Source: Bacteroidota bacterium
GTDB taxonomy: Bacteria; Bacteroidota; Bacteroidia; Chitinophagales; Chitinophagaceae
DNA: 64,000 nt
Direction: 5' to 3'
Assembly: GCA_023433345.1 (NCBI GenBank)
Contig: JAEZDA010000032.1
Location: forward strand, 1 to 64,000
Positions 26,315 through 35,006 of the stretch are shown here, in pieces (position 1 is the stretch's first letter; every line of letters begins with the position of its first letter). The notes beneath the pieces are model-generated. The model ran no database searches, was not told the DNA's origin, and worked only from the letters and a program-made list of their open reading frames with translations. Both the position numbers and the translations under genes were made by a program.

Positions 26315-27436
26315 ATGAAAAAAGCAGGGATTCTCGGTGGCGGGCAACTGGGGAGAATGCTGTTGCAGGCCGCCATCAATTACCCGGTGGAAACATTTGT
26401 GATGGAAAACAGCGATACCTGCCCTGCCGCGCATCTTTGCCATCATTTCGTAAAAGGCGACATTTCAAATTTTGATGATGTTTACCACTTCGGGAAGAGC
26501 CTTGACGTGCTTACAATTGAGATCGAGAAAGTAAATGTGGAAGCTCTGAAAAAACTCGAAGAAGAGGGAGTAAAGGTCATTCCATCGCCCTCGGCATTAA
26601 ACATCATTCGCGATAAAATATTACAGAAAGAATTCTATCGCGATAATGATATTCCCACTTCTCCATTTATCATTACACAGAACCTTGAAGAGCTGAAGAT
26701 GCAGGAGAATTTTCTTCCTGCAGTTCACAAAGTTGCCCGCGGTGGATATGATGGTAAAGGCGTTCAGGTTATCGACACACTAACGGATATGGATAGCGGC
26801 TTTGATGCTCCGGCAATATTGGAGAAGAAAGTTGATATAAAATGTGAGATCGCGATGATGATCGCCGTGGGAATGGATGGCAACATAGCAATCTATCCCC
26901 CGGTTGATATGGTGTTTGACCATCGACTGAATCTTCTTAGTCACCAGGTTTCTCCGGCTGAATTGCCAGAGGAAATATTCTGGAAAGCGGAAGCAATTTC
27001 TCTCCGCGTAGTAAAAGGTCTTTCCAGCCCGGGGCTTTTTGCCATAGAATTGTTTTCAGATAACCAGGGCAATGTTCTTGTGAACGAGACGGCGCCACGT
27101 GTACATAACAGCGGTCACCATACTATTGAGGGCAACTACAGCAGCCAGTTTGATATGCTGTGGCGGATCATGCTCGGTTACCCGCTGGGCAATCCCAAAC
27201 CTGTGATGCAATCGGCGCTGGTGAATATTGTTGGCGCAGACGGATATTCTGGCACTCCCGTATATGAAGGCCTGGAAAAGGTACTGGCAATGGATAATGT
27301 CTTCGTTCATATTTATGGTAAAACAACCACAAATGGCGGCCGGAAGATGGGTCATATTACAATAATCAGCAACGAAAAGCAGGAATTAATACATAAAGTA
27401 AACCAGATCAGGCACTGCCTTTCGGTTAAGGCATAA
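26315..27436 (+). CDS. purK: N5-carboxyaminoimidazole ribonucleotide synthase PurK
   Basis: PurK uses ATP and bicarbonate to carboxylate AIR to N5-CAIR in purine synthesis. It starts MKKAGILGGGQLGRMLLQA, the classic nucleotide-binding opening. ATP-grasp motifs follow: VARGGYDGKGVQV near residue 148, and the metal-binding segment VNETAPRVHNSGHHTIEG near 256. At 373 residues it is complete. Its partner purE is in the same direction but 5.6 kb downstream, beyond the RND efflux genes. Confidence 0.97.
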   Translation: MKKAGILGGGQLGRMLLQAAINYPVETFVMENSDTCPAAHLCHHFVKGDISNFDDVYHFGKSLDVLTIEIEKVNVEALKKLEEEGVKVIPSPSALNIIRDKILQKEFYRDNDIPTSPFIITQNLEELKMQENFLPAVHKVARGGYDGKGVQVIDTLTDMDSGFDAPAILEKKVDIKCEIAMMIAVGMDGNIAIYPPVDMVFDHRLNLLSHQVSPAELPEEIFWKAEAISLRVVKGLSSPGLFAIELFSDNQGNVLVNETAPRVHNSGHHTIEGNYSSQFDMLWRIMLGYPLGNPKPVMQSALVNIVGADGYSGTPVYEGLEKVLAMDNVFVHIYGKTTTNGGRKMGHITIISNEKQELIHKVNQIRHCLSVKA

Positions 27437-27511
27437 TATTAGATTGTAAAGCAGGGTTGCAGAACCTTTAACATTTGAACGACTAATTTCGCGAAGTAAA
27501 AAAAAGAACAG

Positions 27512-28564
27512 GTGATAAAACCCATACACTATTTTTCGGCACTTCCGTTACTCATAATTTTCTTTCTTTCATGCGGTTCTAAGGAAAAAAAAATCTCAGC
27601 AAACTCAACCAGAACGCCTCCGCCTGCTCCGGCCGTACAGGCCCACATTGTAAAAACCGTTCCGGTGGGTGAAACCCTCGAACTTTCCGGCTCGTTGATC
27701 GCAAACGAGTCAACCGAAATTTACCCGGAAATATCGGGGCGCCTTACGATGTTGAATGTTGCCGAGGGAAGGTCTGTGAGCAAAGGGACTCTCCTGGGAA
27801 AAATATATGATGGCGACCTTCGTGCACAGTTGAATAAACTTGAAGTACAGCTAAAGGTTCAGGAACAAACGATAGGCAGATATGAAGAATTGCTGAAGAT
27901 AAATGGTGTCAGCAGGCAGGAATATGATATGATAAAACTTGAAAGCAGCAACATCCGCGCAGACATGGAAATTGTAAGAAGCAATATTAAAAGAACTGAG
28001 ATCCGCGCACCCTTCTCCGGAACTCTTGGCTTAAGAATGGTTAGTCCCGGTGCATATGTTAGTCCGCAAACCATGCTTACCACTATAAGGCAAACAAGTT
28101 CATTAAAACTCGATTTTACGGTTCCCGAAAAATACATATCAAGGCTTCAAAAAGGAAAGACCGTTGATTTTAAAGTTGAGGGCAGTGATGACACCTACCA
28201 GGCACGCATAGCCGCAACTGAATCCGGCGTGTCAGAAGAAGACAGGAGCCTGAAACTCCGGGCTGAAGTGATTCAAAAAGACAAACGACTTTTTCCGGGA
28301 ACGTTTGTAAAAGTAATATTGGCCTTTGATGAAGATCCGGATGCAATAATGGTTCCATCCGGAGCGATCATCCCGCAGGCGCGTACAAAGCAGGTCGCTC
28401 TCTATAATAATGGAATAGTAAAGCTTGTTGATGTAACAACCGGACTCCGCGATTCTGCAATGGTCCAGATCCTTGAAGGCTTAAACGCGAATGACACCAT
28501 CATCACAACCGGGTTGATGAGGCTGAAATCGGGTGACAAGGTGAAGATCGCCGGGGTGAAATAA
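27512..28564 (+). CDS. RND efflux periplasmic adaptor (membrane fusion protein)
   Basis: A lipoprotein signal peptide with lipobox LSCG (Cys21) opens this 350-residue adaptor. The GTG at 27512 is the start that gives this signal intact. The middle has the biotinyl-lipoyl-like halves and the coiled-coil hairpin (about residues 105-145), followed by the beta-barrel domain with FSGTLGLRMVSPGAYVSPQT and the membrane-proximal domain. It belongs to an operon adaptor-permease-TolC and links the inner-membrane pump with the outer-membrane channel. GTG starts are unusual here but the context supports it. Confidence 0.9.
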   Translation: MIKPIHYFSALPLLIIFFLSCGSKEKKISANSTRTPPPAPAVQAHIVKTVPVGETLELSGSLIANESTEIYPEISGRLTMLNVAEGRSVSKGTLLGKIYDGDLRAQLNKLEVQLKVQEQTIGRYEELLKINGVSRQEYDMIKLESSNIRADMEIVRSNIKRTEIRAPFSGTLGLRMVSPGAYVSPQTMLTTIRQTSSLKLDFTVPEKYISRLQKGKTVDFKVEGSDDTYQARIAATESGVSEEDRSLKLRAEVIQKDKRLFPGTFVKVILAFDEDPDAIMVPSGAIIPQARTKQVALYNNGIVKLVDVTTGLRDSAMVQILEGLNANDTIITTGLMRLKSGDKVKIAGVK

Positions 28565-28627
28565 TTGAAATAGATTTTTTTATACGACCTGCGTTTAAGC
28601 AGGGATCATGTAAAACTTATATAGGGC

Positions 28628-31600
28628 ATGAACATTTCTGAATTTAGTTTAAGGCGGCCCGTTTTTGCAATTGTTCTGAACATCGTTATCATTTTGTTTG
28701 GCATTATTGGTTACACATTTTTAGGTGTAAGGGATTATCCTGCCCTCGACCCGCCCAACATTAATGTGCGCACTTCTTACCCCGGTGCGAATGCTGAAAT
28801 CATAGAAACGCAGATCACCGAACCGCTTGAAAAAGCCGTTAACAGCATTGCCGGAATTGAAAATATCACTTCGAGGAGTTCGCAGGGCACGAGTAACATT
28901 ACTGTAGAATTCAAGTTGGGAACAAACCTTGAGGAAGCGGCCAATGATGTGCGTGATAAGGTATCTCAGGCCCAACGAAACCTTCCCACAGATCTTGATG
29001 CACCACCCGTTGTCAGCAAGGCCGATGCAAGCAATGACCCTGTGGTGATCATGCTGCTGAAAAGCGACGTAAGGAACTCGCTGGACATGACCGAGTATGC
29101 AAACAACAATCTTGTTGAAAGAATTCAAACCGTTCCCGGCGTAAGTGGTGTAAACATTTGGGGAGAGAAACAATATGCAATGCGCATCTGGTTCAATCCT
29201 ACAAAGATGGCGGCGTATTCCTTAACACCGCAGGATATACAAAGAGCATTGCTGCGCGAAAATGTGGAACTACCTGCGGGAAAGATCTCCGGTGATGCGA
29301 CCGAACTCGGGATACGAACATTCGGAAAGCTTAACACAGAAGAAGAGTTTAATAACCTTATCATTAAAAATATAAACGGTACAGATATCAGGTTGAAAGA
29401 TATCGGTGAAGCTGTTCTTGGGCCTGAAAACGAAGAAAGCGTTTTGAAAGAGTCCGGCGTACCGATGCTGGCAATAGCCATCATACCTCAGCCCGGCACA
29501 AACTACATCGCAATATCAGATGAGGTTAAAAAAAGACTTGAAGAAATTAAAGCTGATCTGCCGGCAGACATACAATTGGAAATTTCATCCGATACAACCG
29601 ACAGCATCAGAAAGTCTATCAGTGAAGTAAAAGAAACACTTCTCATCGCATTCATACTCGTGGTGCTGATCGTTTACCTCTTCTTCCGCGACTGGCTGAT
29701 CGCTCTTCGACCTCTTGTTGACATCCCGGTTTCTCTCCTCGGAGCATTCTTTATAATGTATTTAAGCGGGTTTACGATTAACGTGCTTTCATTACTTGCC
29801 ATTGTACTGGCCACGGGCCTTGTGGTAGACGATGGTATCGTTGTTACCGAGAACATCTATAAAAAGATGGAAAAAGGAGTGAACAAATGGAAAGCGGCAA
29901 GGGATGGTTCCAAGGAGATCTATTTCGCAGTTATATCCACCTCCATTACACTCGCGGTTGTGTTTCTTCCAATCATCTTCCTGGAAGGCTTTGTTGGCCG
30001 CCTCTTCCGTGAATTCGGAATTGTAGTGGCGGGAGCGGTTCTTATATCTGCTTTCGTTTCACTAACGTTAACGCCTGTACTAAATGTGAAACTTGCAAGA
30101 AAGGAGTTCAAGCATTCCCGGTTTTACAATGCCACGGAACCGTTTTTCAGAAGAATGGAAAATGGCTACAGAAGTGCATTGAATGGTTTTATGAAAGTAC
30201 GTGGCATGGCATGGGTGATTGTACTTGCATGTGTAGGAATCATCTTCCTACTTGGCTCAGGGCTCCAGGAAGAACTTGCACCGATGGAAGATAAAAGCCA
30301 GTTCAGGCTGAACGTTACCGCTCCCGAAGGCACCGCTTATGATGCCATGGACAAGTACATGGATAAGATCACACAGTTTCTTATTGATTCATTGCCTGAG
30401 AAAAAATATTTAACAAGCATGACGGCTCCCGGTTTCTCAACAGGAACCGCAAACTCCGGCTTTGTAAGGGTGGCGCTTGTTGAGCCTCACGAAAGGGAAA
30501 GAAGCCAGCAGGAAATTGTAAACTGGGTGAACAGGAAAATGTCAAAGTTTAATGAAGGCCGTGTTTTTGCCACGCAAGACCAAACGATACAGGTATCACG
30601 GAGAAGCGGGCAGCCCGTTCAATTTGTTATACAGAATGTAAACTCTGATAAAATAAAAGATGCCCTGCCAAGATTATTGGAGGCCGCGAATAGAAGTGAA
30701 GTGCTTTCGGGTGTTGATGCAGATCTTAAATTCAATAAGCCCGAATTGCGTATCAGCATAGACAGGTTAAAGGCCAGCGAACTGGGAGTAAGTGTACAGG
30801 ATATTTCTGAAACCCTTCAACTTGCGCTCAGCAACCAGCGGATGGGATATTTTACCCGATCGGGAAAACAGTATTCAGTGATCGGCCAGGTTGAACGCAG
30901 GGACAGAGATGACCCGAACGATCTCACGAATATTTACGTAACGAACAGCGAGGGCAACCCGGTTCCGCTTCTCAGCCTGCTTAATATTGATGAAGATGTT
31001 ACTCCTCCTACGCTTTATCACTTCAACCGTTACCGCTCTGCAACAATTTCCAGCGGGCTTGCGGAGGGAAAGACAATCGGGGACGGATTGAAAGAGATAC
31101 GGGCCATTGCCGACACCATCCTGGATCCAAGTTTCCGAACGGCGCTATCAGGAGCTTCAAAGGATTATGCTGAAAGTTCAGGCAACACTTATTTTGCCTT
31201 CTTCCTCGCACTTATCCTGATCTTCCTTGTGCTCGCGGCACAGTTTGAAAGCTTCATTGACCCCTTCACAATAATGGTTACAGTACCGCTAGCCATTGCG
31301 GGGGCCGTATTGTGCCTATGGATATTTGATCAAACCCTCAACATATTCTCTCAGATAGGAATGATAATGCTGATAGGCCTTGTAACAAAGAATGGAATTC
31401 TTATAGTTGAATTTGCAAACCATAAGCAGCGGGAAGAAGGAATGCAAAAGATACCGGCAGTTATAGACGCAGCAGTCGGCAGGTTCAGGCCTATCCTTAT
31501 GACGAGTCTTGCAATGTCATTGGGAGCATTGCCCCTGGCTCTTTCCCTTGGAGATGCATCAACGAGTCGTATTCCACTTGGGATAGTGATCACAGGTGGC

Positions 31601-31726
31601 GTATTGTTCTCGCTGATATTAACCCTATTTGTAATTCCGGCAGTATACACCTTCCTTTCCACTAAAAAGAAGAGGTCAGTTTACGATTCACCGGAAATGA
31701 TGGAAGCTGAAACAGCCTTAGCATGA
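28628..31726 (+). CDS. RND multidrug efflux permease (HAE1 type)
   Basis: The 1032-residue protein starts MNISEFSLRRPVFAIVLNI and repeats the RND plan twice: a membrane helix, a large periplasmic loop, then further helices. The proton-relay residues of the multidrug subfamily are there: two aspartates in LVVDDGIVVTENI (fourth helix) and the lysine in VTKNGILIVEFANHKQ (tenth helix). This supports HAE1 (drug) rather than heavy-metal RND. It is 63 bp after the adaptor gene and overlaps the TolC gene by 4 bp (ATGA), so translation is coupled. Confidence 0.95.
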   Translation: MNISEFSLRRPVFAIVLNIVIILFGIIGYTFLGVRDYPALDPPNINVRTSYPGANAEIIETQITEPLEKAVNSIAGIENITSRSSQGTSNITVEFKLGTNLEEAANDVRDKVSQAQRNLPTDLDAPPVVSKADASNDPVVIMLLKSDVRNSLDMTEYANNNLVERIQTVPGVSGVNIWGEKQYAMRIWFNPTKMAAYSLTPQDIQRALLRENVELPAGKISGDATELGIRTFGKLNTEEEFNNLIIKNINGTDIRLKDIGEAVLGPENEESVLKESGVPMLAIAIIPQPGTNYIAISDEVKKRLEEIKADLPADIQLEISSDTTDSIRKSISEVKETLLIAFILVVLIVYLFFRDWLIALRPLVDIPVSLLGAFFIMYLSGFTINVLSLLAIVLATGLVVDDGIVVTENIYKKMEKGVNKWKAARDGSKEIYFAVISTSITLAVVFLPIIFLEGFVGRLFREFGIVVAGAVLISAFVSLTLTPVLNVKLARKEFKHSRFYNATEPFFRRMENGYRSALNGFMKVRGMAWVIVLACVGIIFLLGSGLQEELAPMEDKSQFRLNVTAPEGTAYDAMDKYMDKITQFLIDSLPEKKYLTSMTAPGFSTGTANSGFVRVALVEPHERERSQQEIVNWVNRKMSKFNEGRVFATQDQTIQVSRRSGQPVQFVIQNVNSDKIKDALPRLLEAANRSEVLSGVDADLKFNKPELRISIDRLKASELGVSVQDISETLQLALSNQRMGYFTRSGKQYSVIGQVERRDRDDPNDLTNIYVTNSEGNPVPLLSLLNIDEDVTPPTLYHFNRYRSATISSGLAEGKTIGDGLKEIRAIADTILDPSFRTALSGASKDYAESSGNTYFAFFLALILIFLVLAAQFESFIDPFTIMVTVPLAIAGAVLCLWIFDQTLNIFSQIGMIMLIGLVTKNGILIVEFANHKQREEGMQKIPAVIDAAVGRFRPILMTSLAMSLGALPLALSLGDASTSRIPLGIVITGGVLFSLILTLFVIPAVYTFLSTKKKRSVYDSPEMMEAETALA

Positions 31727-33039
31727 AGAGAAAGATAACAGGAACGATAATATTGCTGTGCTTCACCGCTGTATCTTTTGCCCAGCGCATACTCACGGTA
31801 GAAGAAGCGGTTGCGATCACTCTGCAGAACAATTACGACATCCGTTTGTTGCGTAACGATTCCACTCTTTTTGAGCTTACTAACAGTTACGCCTATGCGG
31901 CATTTCTTCCCAGGCTTAACGGCTCTACAGCACTCTTGTATAACGTAAATAATTCGAGGCAGGAGCTTGCAGATGGCACGAAGCGCGAACAGGATAATCT
32001 TCGATCAAATAATCTTTCCGCCTCGCTTAATTTAAACTGGACAATTTTCGACGGGTTTAAAATGTTTGCCACGCGGGATAAACTTGCAAAATTCGTTCAG
32101 CTCGGCAAGTGGAATGTAAGAAACCAGGTGATAAATTCTGTTGCCTCAGTGATAAACACCTATTATAATGTAGTGAGCCAAAAGCAAAGACTCAAAGCGC
32201 TGGACGACCAGATGGCCCTGAACGAGGAAAGGATCACACAGGCTGATAAAAAGCTTTCCGTTGGCCTCGGCGCCAAACCTGAACTGCTTCAGGCCCGGTT
32301 AGATCTGAATGCCCAAAAGGCTGAAAGACTTAACCAACTTACGCTAATGGTTCAAATGAAGGAAGAACTTAATCGAGAGATGGCCATTGCTCCCGGTACG
32401 GATTACGATGTCACTGATTCGATCCCTATCGATCATTCGCTAACGGTTGCAGATGTGTATGCCGGGGCGGACAGTAATAATCCCGCGCTCCAGGCCGCCG
32501 GCACTCAAATAAATATTGCGCAACTTTCATTAAAAGAAAGAAGGGCTGAGCGCTTCCCTGTACTCGGAGTGAATGCTGCATATAATTTCTCGCGGAATAC
32601 CAATAAGGCGGTGATCAACCCCTTCACCACCCTCTTTAACCAGAATCATGGCTTTAACTATGGTCTTACGGCAACCATCCCGATCTTTAATGGGTTTACT
32701 GTTAAACGCCAGATCAGGGAGGCGGAGATCGAAATTGACTACCGGAAATTGATCTATGATTTTGAGAAATTAAAAATCAATTCCGCTGTTACAAGTGCAT
32801 ACCGTGCGTTTGAAATGCAAAAGCAAACTCTGGCTCTTGAAGAGGAGAATATTGAATCAGCGAAAGAAAATGTAAGCATAGCTGCTGAGCGCTACCGCCT
32901 TGGCTTGTCCACCATTCTTGAATTGCGGGAAAGCCAGCGAAGTTTGTCTGATGCCTACACAAGGCTTATCAATGCGCGCTATAATGCGAAGGTTTCCGAA
33001 ACTGAGTTGCTAAGACTGCGCGGAGATTTGGTGAGATAG
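31723..33039 (+). CDS. TolC-family outer-membrane efflux protein
   Basis: The 438-residue protein has a signal peptide ending near SFAQ and the repeated coiled-coil/beta-barrel plan of TolC, with LTVEEAVAITLQNNYDIRLLRNDS at the start of the mature part. The second repeat includes VADVYAGADSNNPALQA. It starts inside the last codons of the permease gene and completes the tripartite pump: adaptor, permease and channel. The drug specificity is unknown. The stop is 28 bp before purE. Confidence 0.93.
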   Translation: MKRKITGTIILLCFTAVSFAQRILTVEEAVAITLQNNYDIRLLRNDSTLFELTNSYAYAAFLPRLNGSTALLYNVNNSRQELADGTKREQDNLRSNNLSASLNLNWTIFDGFKMFATRDKLAKFVQLGKWNVRNQVINSVASVINTYYNVVSQKQRLKALDDQMALNEERITQADKKLSVGLGAKPELLQARLDLNAQKAERLNQLTLMVQMKEELNREMAIAPGTDYDVTDSIPIDHSLTVADVYAGADSNNPALQAAGTQINIAQLSLKERRAERFPVLGVNAAYNFSRNTNKAVINPFTTLFNQNHGFNYGLTATIPIFNGFTVKRQIREAEIEIDYRKLIYDFEKLKINSAVTSAYRAFEMQKQTLALEEENIESAKENVSIAAERYRLGLSTILELRESQRSLSDAYTRLINARYNAKVSETELLRLRGDLVR

Positions 33040-33067
33040 TTTACTTTTATGCCAAATAGATAAAGGT

Positions 33068-33544
33068 ATGGTTGCAATTATCATGGGCAGCGAAAGTGAT
33101 CTTACAGTGATGCAGGGTGCAGCCGATATGCTCAAAGAATTCAACATTCCATATTCCCTGGGTATCGTTTCAGCGCATCGCACGCCTGATCTGATGAGAA
33201 GCTTTTCTACTTCGGCAAGGGAAAAAGGCATTAAAGTGATCATCGCCGGAGCCGGCGGCGCAGCTCATCTCCCGGGCATGGTTGCAGCCTACACTTCACT
33301 TCCGGTGATCGGCGTTCCCGTAAAATCTTCAAACTCAATAGACGGCTGGGATTCTATTCTTTCCATCCTGCAGATGCCCACGGGCGTGCCCGTTGCTACG
33401 GTAGCACTTAATGCGGCGAAAAATGCAGGTATTCTCGCAGCCCAGATAATAGGAGCATCTGATGATGCCATTGCCTTCGAATTGGACAACTATAAAAAGC
33501 GTCTACAGGACGATGTTAGCGCAATGATCGCCCGCCTGGGATAA
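33068..33544 (+). CDS. purE: N5-CAIR mutase PurE
   Basis: PurE converts N5-CAIR to CAIR. The class I signature is complete: IMGSESDLTVMQGAADML, SAHRTPDLM, GAGGAAHLPGMVAAYT, PVIGVPVKSS and LQMPTGVPVATVAL. The 158-residue length fits. It is separated from its partner purK by the efflux operon, and only 28 bp after the TolC gene, so it may be read from that operon. Confidence 0.97.
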   Translation: MVAIIMGSESDLTVMQGAADMLKEFNIPYSLGIVSAHRTPDLMRSFSTSAREKGIKVIIAGAGGAAHLPGMVAAYTSLPVIGVPVKSSNSIDGWDSILSILQMPTGVPVATVALNAAKNAGILAAQIIGASDDAIAFELDNYKKRLQDDVSAMIARLG

Positions 33545-33645
33545 GATTTACAGCTTCTGCCTGCCTTTCAAAAAACAGTATTGTCCTTGTTTTTACCCGT
33601 TTATCAATAATTTGATAAAAACCTTTCGTATGGCTATTTTGTAGC

Positions 33646-33653
33646 TATTTTTG
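33646..33653 (+). promoter_or_regulatory. -7 element for the M16 protease operon
   Basis: TATTTTTG at 33646-33653 matches TAnnTTTG; a TTTC at 33624 is 18 bp upstream. The ATG at 33672 follows 18 bases later. The TTG inside the element is in frame but is not the start. Confidence 0.5.
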
Positions 33654-33671
33654 TCGCAAATATTTTCAAAC

Positions 33672-34985
33672 ATGATCAGAATTAAACTTTTCTTTCTTTT
33701 GATGTGCCTGGCCTCCGTGGGAGTGGCGCAGAAGGTAACATTTCAGGAATATGATCTTAAGAACGGGTTGCATGTTGTGCTTCACCAGGATAAGACCGCC
33801 CCTGTAGTTGCCGTTTCAGTGATGTACCATGTGGGCAGCAAGGATGAAAATCCTGAACGAACCGGCTTTGCGCACTTTTTTGAACACCTTTTATTTGAAG
33901 GTTCAAAAAACATCAAGCGAGGCGAATTCATGAAGCTCGTTACCAGCAACGGTGGGCAAAACAATGCCAACACTACGCAGGACAGAACATTTTATTATGA
34001 GTTATTTCCAAGCAATAATCTCGAAACAGGTTTGTGGTTGGAAAGTGAGCGTTTAATGCATCCCGTTATCAACGAGATCGGCGTAAAAACTCAAAATGAA
34101 GTGGTAAAGGAAGAGAAACGTATGCGTGTTGACAACCAACCGTACGGAAATTTCATTGCTGAAGTTATGAAACGTCTCTTCACAAAGCATCCCTACAATT
34201 GGGTGACCATCGGAAGCCTTGAACACCTGGATGCTGCAACATTGGATGAGTTTATCGCTTTCAACAAAAAATATTACGTTCCAAACAATGCAGTTTTGGT
34301 AATTGCCGGAGACATAGAATTCGACAAAACGAAAGACCTTGTTGAAAAATATTTTGGTGAAATTCCTGCAGGTGCTCCTGTGCCTAAGGTAAATATCAAG
34401 GAAGAGCCCATTACAAAACAAATTGTAGACACTGCTTATGATGCCAACATCCAGATCCCTGCGATAATGACCGCATACAGAACGCCGGGAATGACTGAAA
34501 AAGAGTCAATGGCATTGCAACTCGCTTCAGATGTACTCAGCCAGGGAGCAAGCAGCCGCATGTACAAGAAAATGGTGGATGACAAGAAAAATTCTCTCCA
34601 AGTCGGCTCCTTCAATTACACCCTTGAGGACTATGGTGCTTACATCACTTATGCTTTACCATCGGGAGATGTGAAACTGGAAACGCTTCTTGCAGATATG
34701 GACGAGGAAATTGTAAAATTGCAAAAAGACCTTATCAGCGAATCAGAGTTCACGAAAATCAGGAACCAGTTTGAAAATAATTTCGTGGGCGTAAATGCAA
34801 AAATGCTGGGCGTTGCAGAAAATCTTGCAAACGGTTATACCTTTCATAACAAGAACACCAACAAGATAAACACTGAGCTGGATGAAATGCGCACTATCAC
34901 CCGCCAGGATATTCAGAATGTTGCAAAGAAATATCTTAACCCTAACCAGCGGGTGGTGCTGTATTACCTGCCTAAGAAATCTTAA
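33672..34985 (+). CDS. M16 family zinc protease, catalytic subunit
   Basis: The 437-residue protein starts MIRIKLFFLLMCLASVGVAQ, a signal peptide, and the ATG at 33672 is preferred because a TTG further upstream lies in the -7 element. The inverted zinc motif HFFEH (residues 68-72) and the distal glutamate in NEVVKEEKRMR identify an active M16 peptidase. The second half is the partner-like inactive lobe with the R/Y pair. It is 21 bp upstream of a second M16 gene without the motif, and the two probably form a heterodimer in the periplasm. Confidence 0.93.
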   Translation: MIRIKLFFLLMCLASVGVAQKVTFQEYDLKNGLHVVLHQDKTAPVVAVSVMYHVGSKDENPERTGFAHFFEHLLFEGSKNIKRGEFMKLVTSNGGQNNANTTQDRTFYYELFPSNNLETGLWLESERLMHPVINEIGVKTQNEVVKEEKRMRVDNQPYGNFIAEVMKRLFTKHPYNWVTIGSLEHLDAATLDEFIAFNKKYYVPNNAVLVIAGDIEFDKTKDLVEKYFGEIPAGAPVPKVNIKEEPITKQIVDTAYDANIQIPAIMTAYRTPGMTEKESMALQLASDVLSQGASSRMYKKMVDDKKNSLQVGSFNYTLEDYGAYITYALPSGDVKLETLLADMDEEIVKLQKDLISESEFTKIRNQFENNFVGVNAKMLGVAENLANGYTFHNKNTNKINTELDEMRTITRQDIQNVAKKYLNPNQRVVLYYLPKKS

Positions 34986-35006
34986 TTACTGCCAAAAAAC
35001 AACAAA

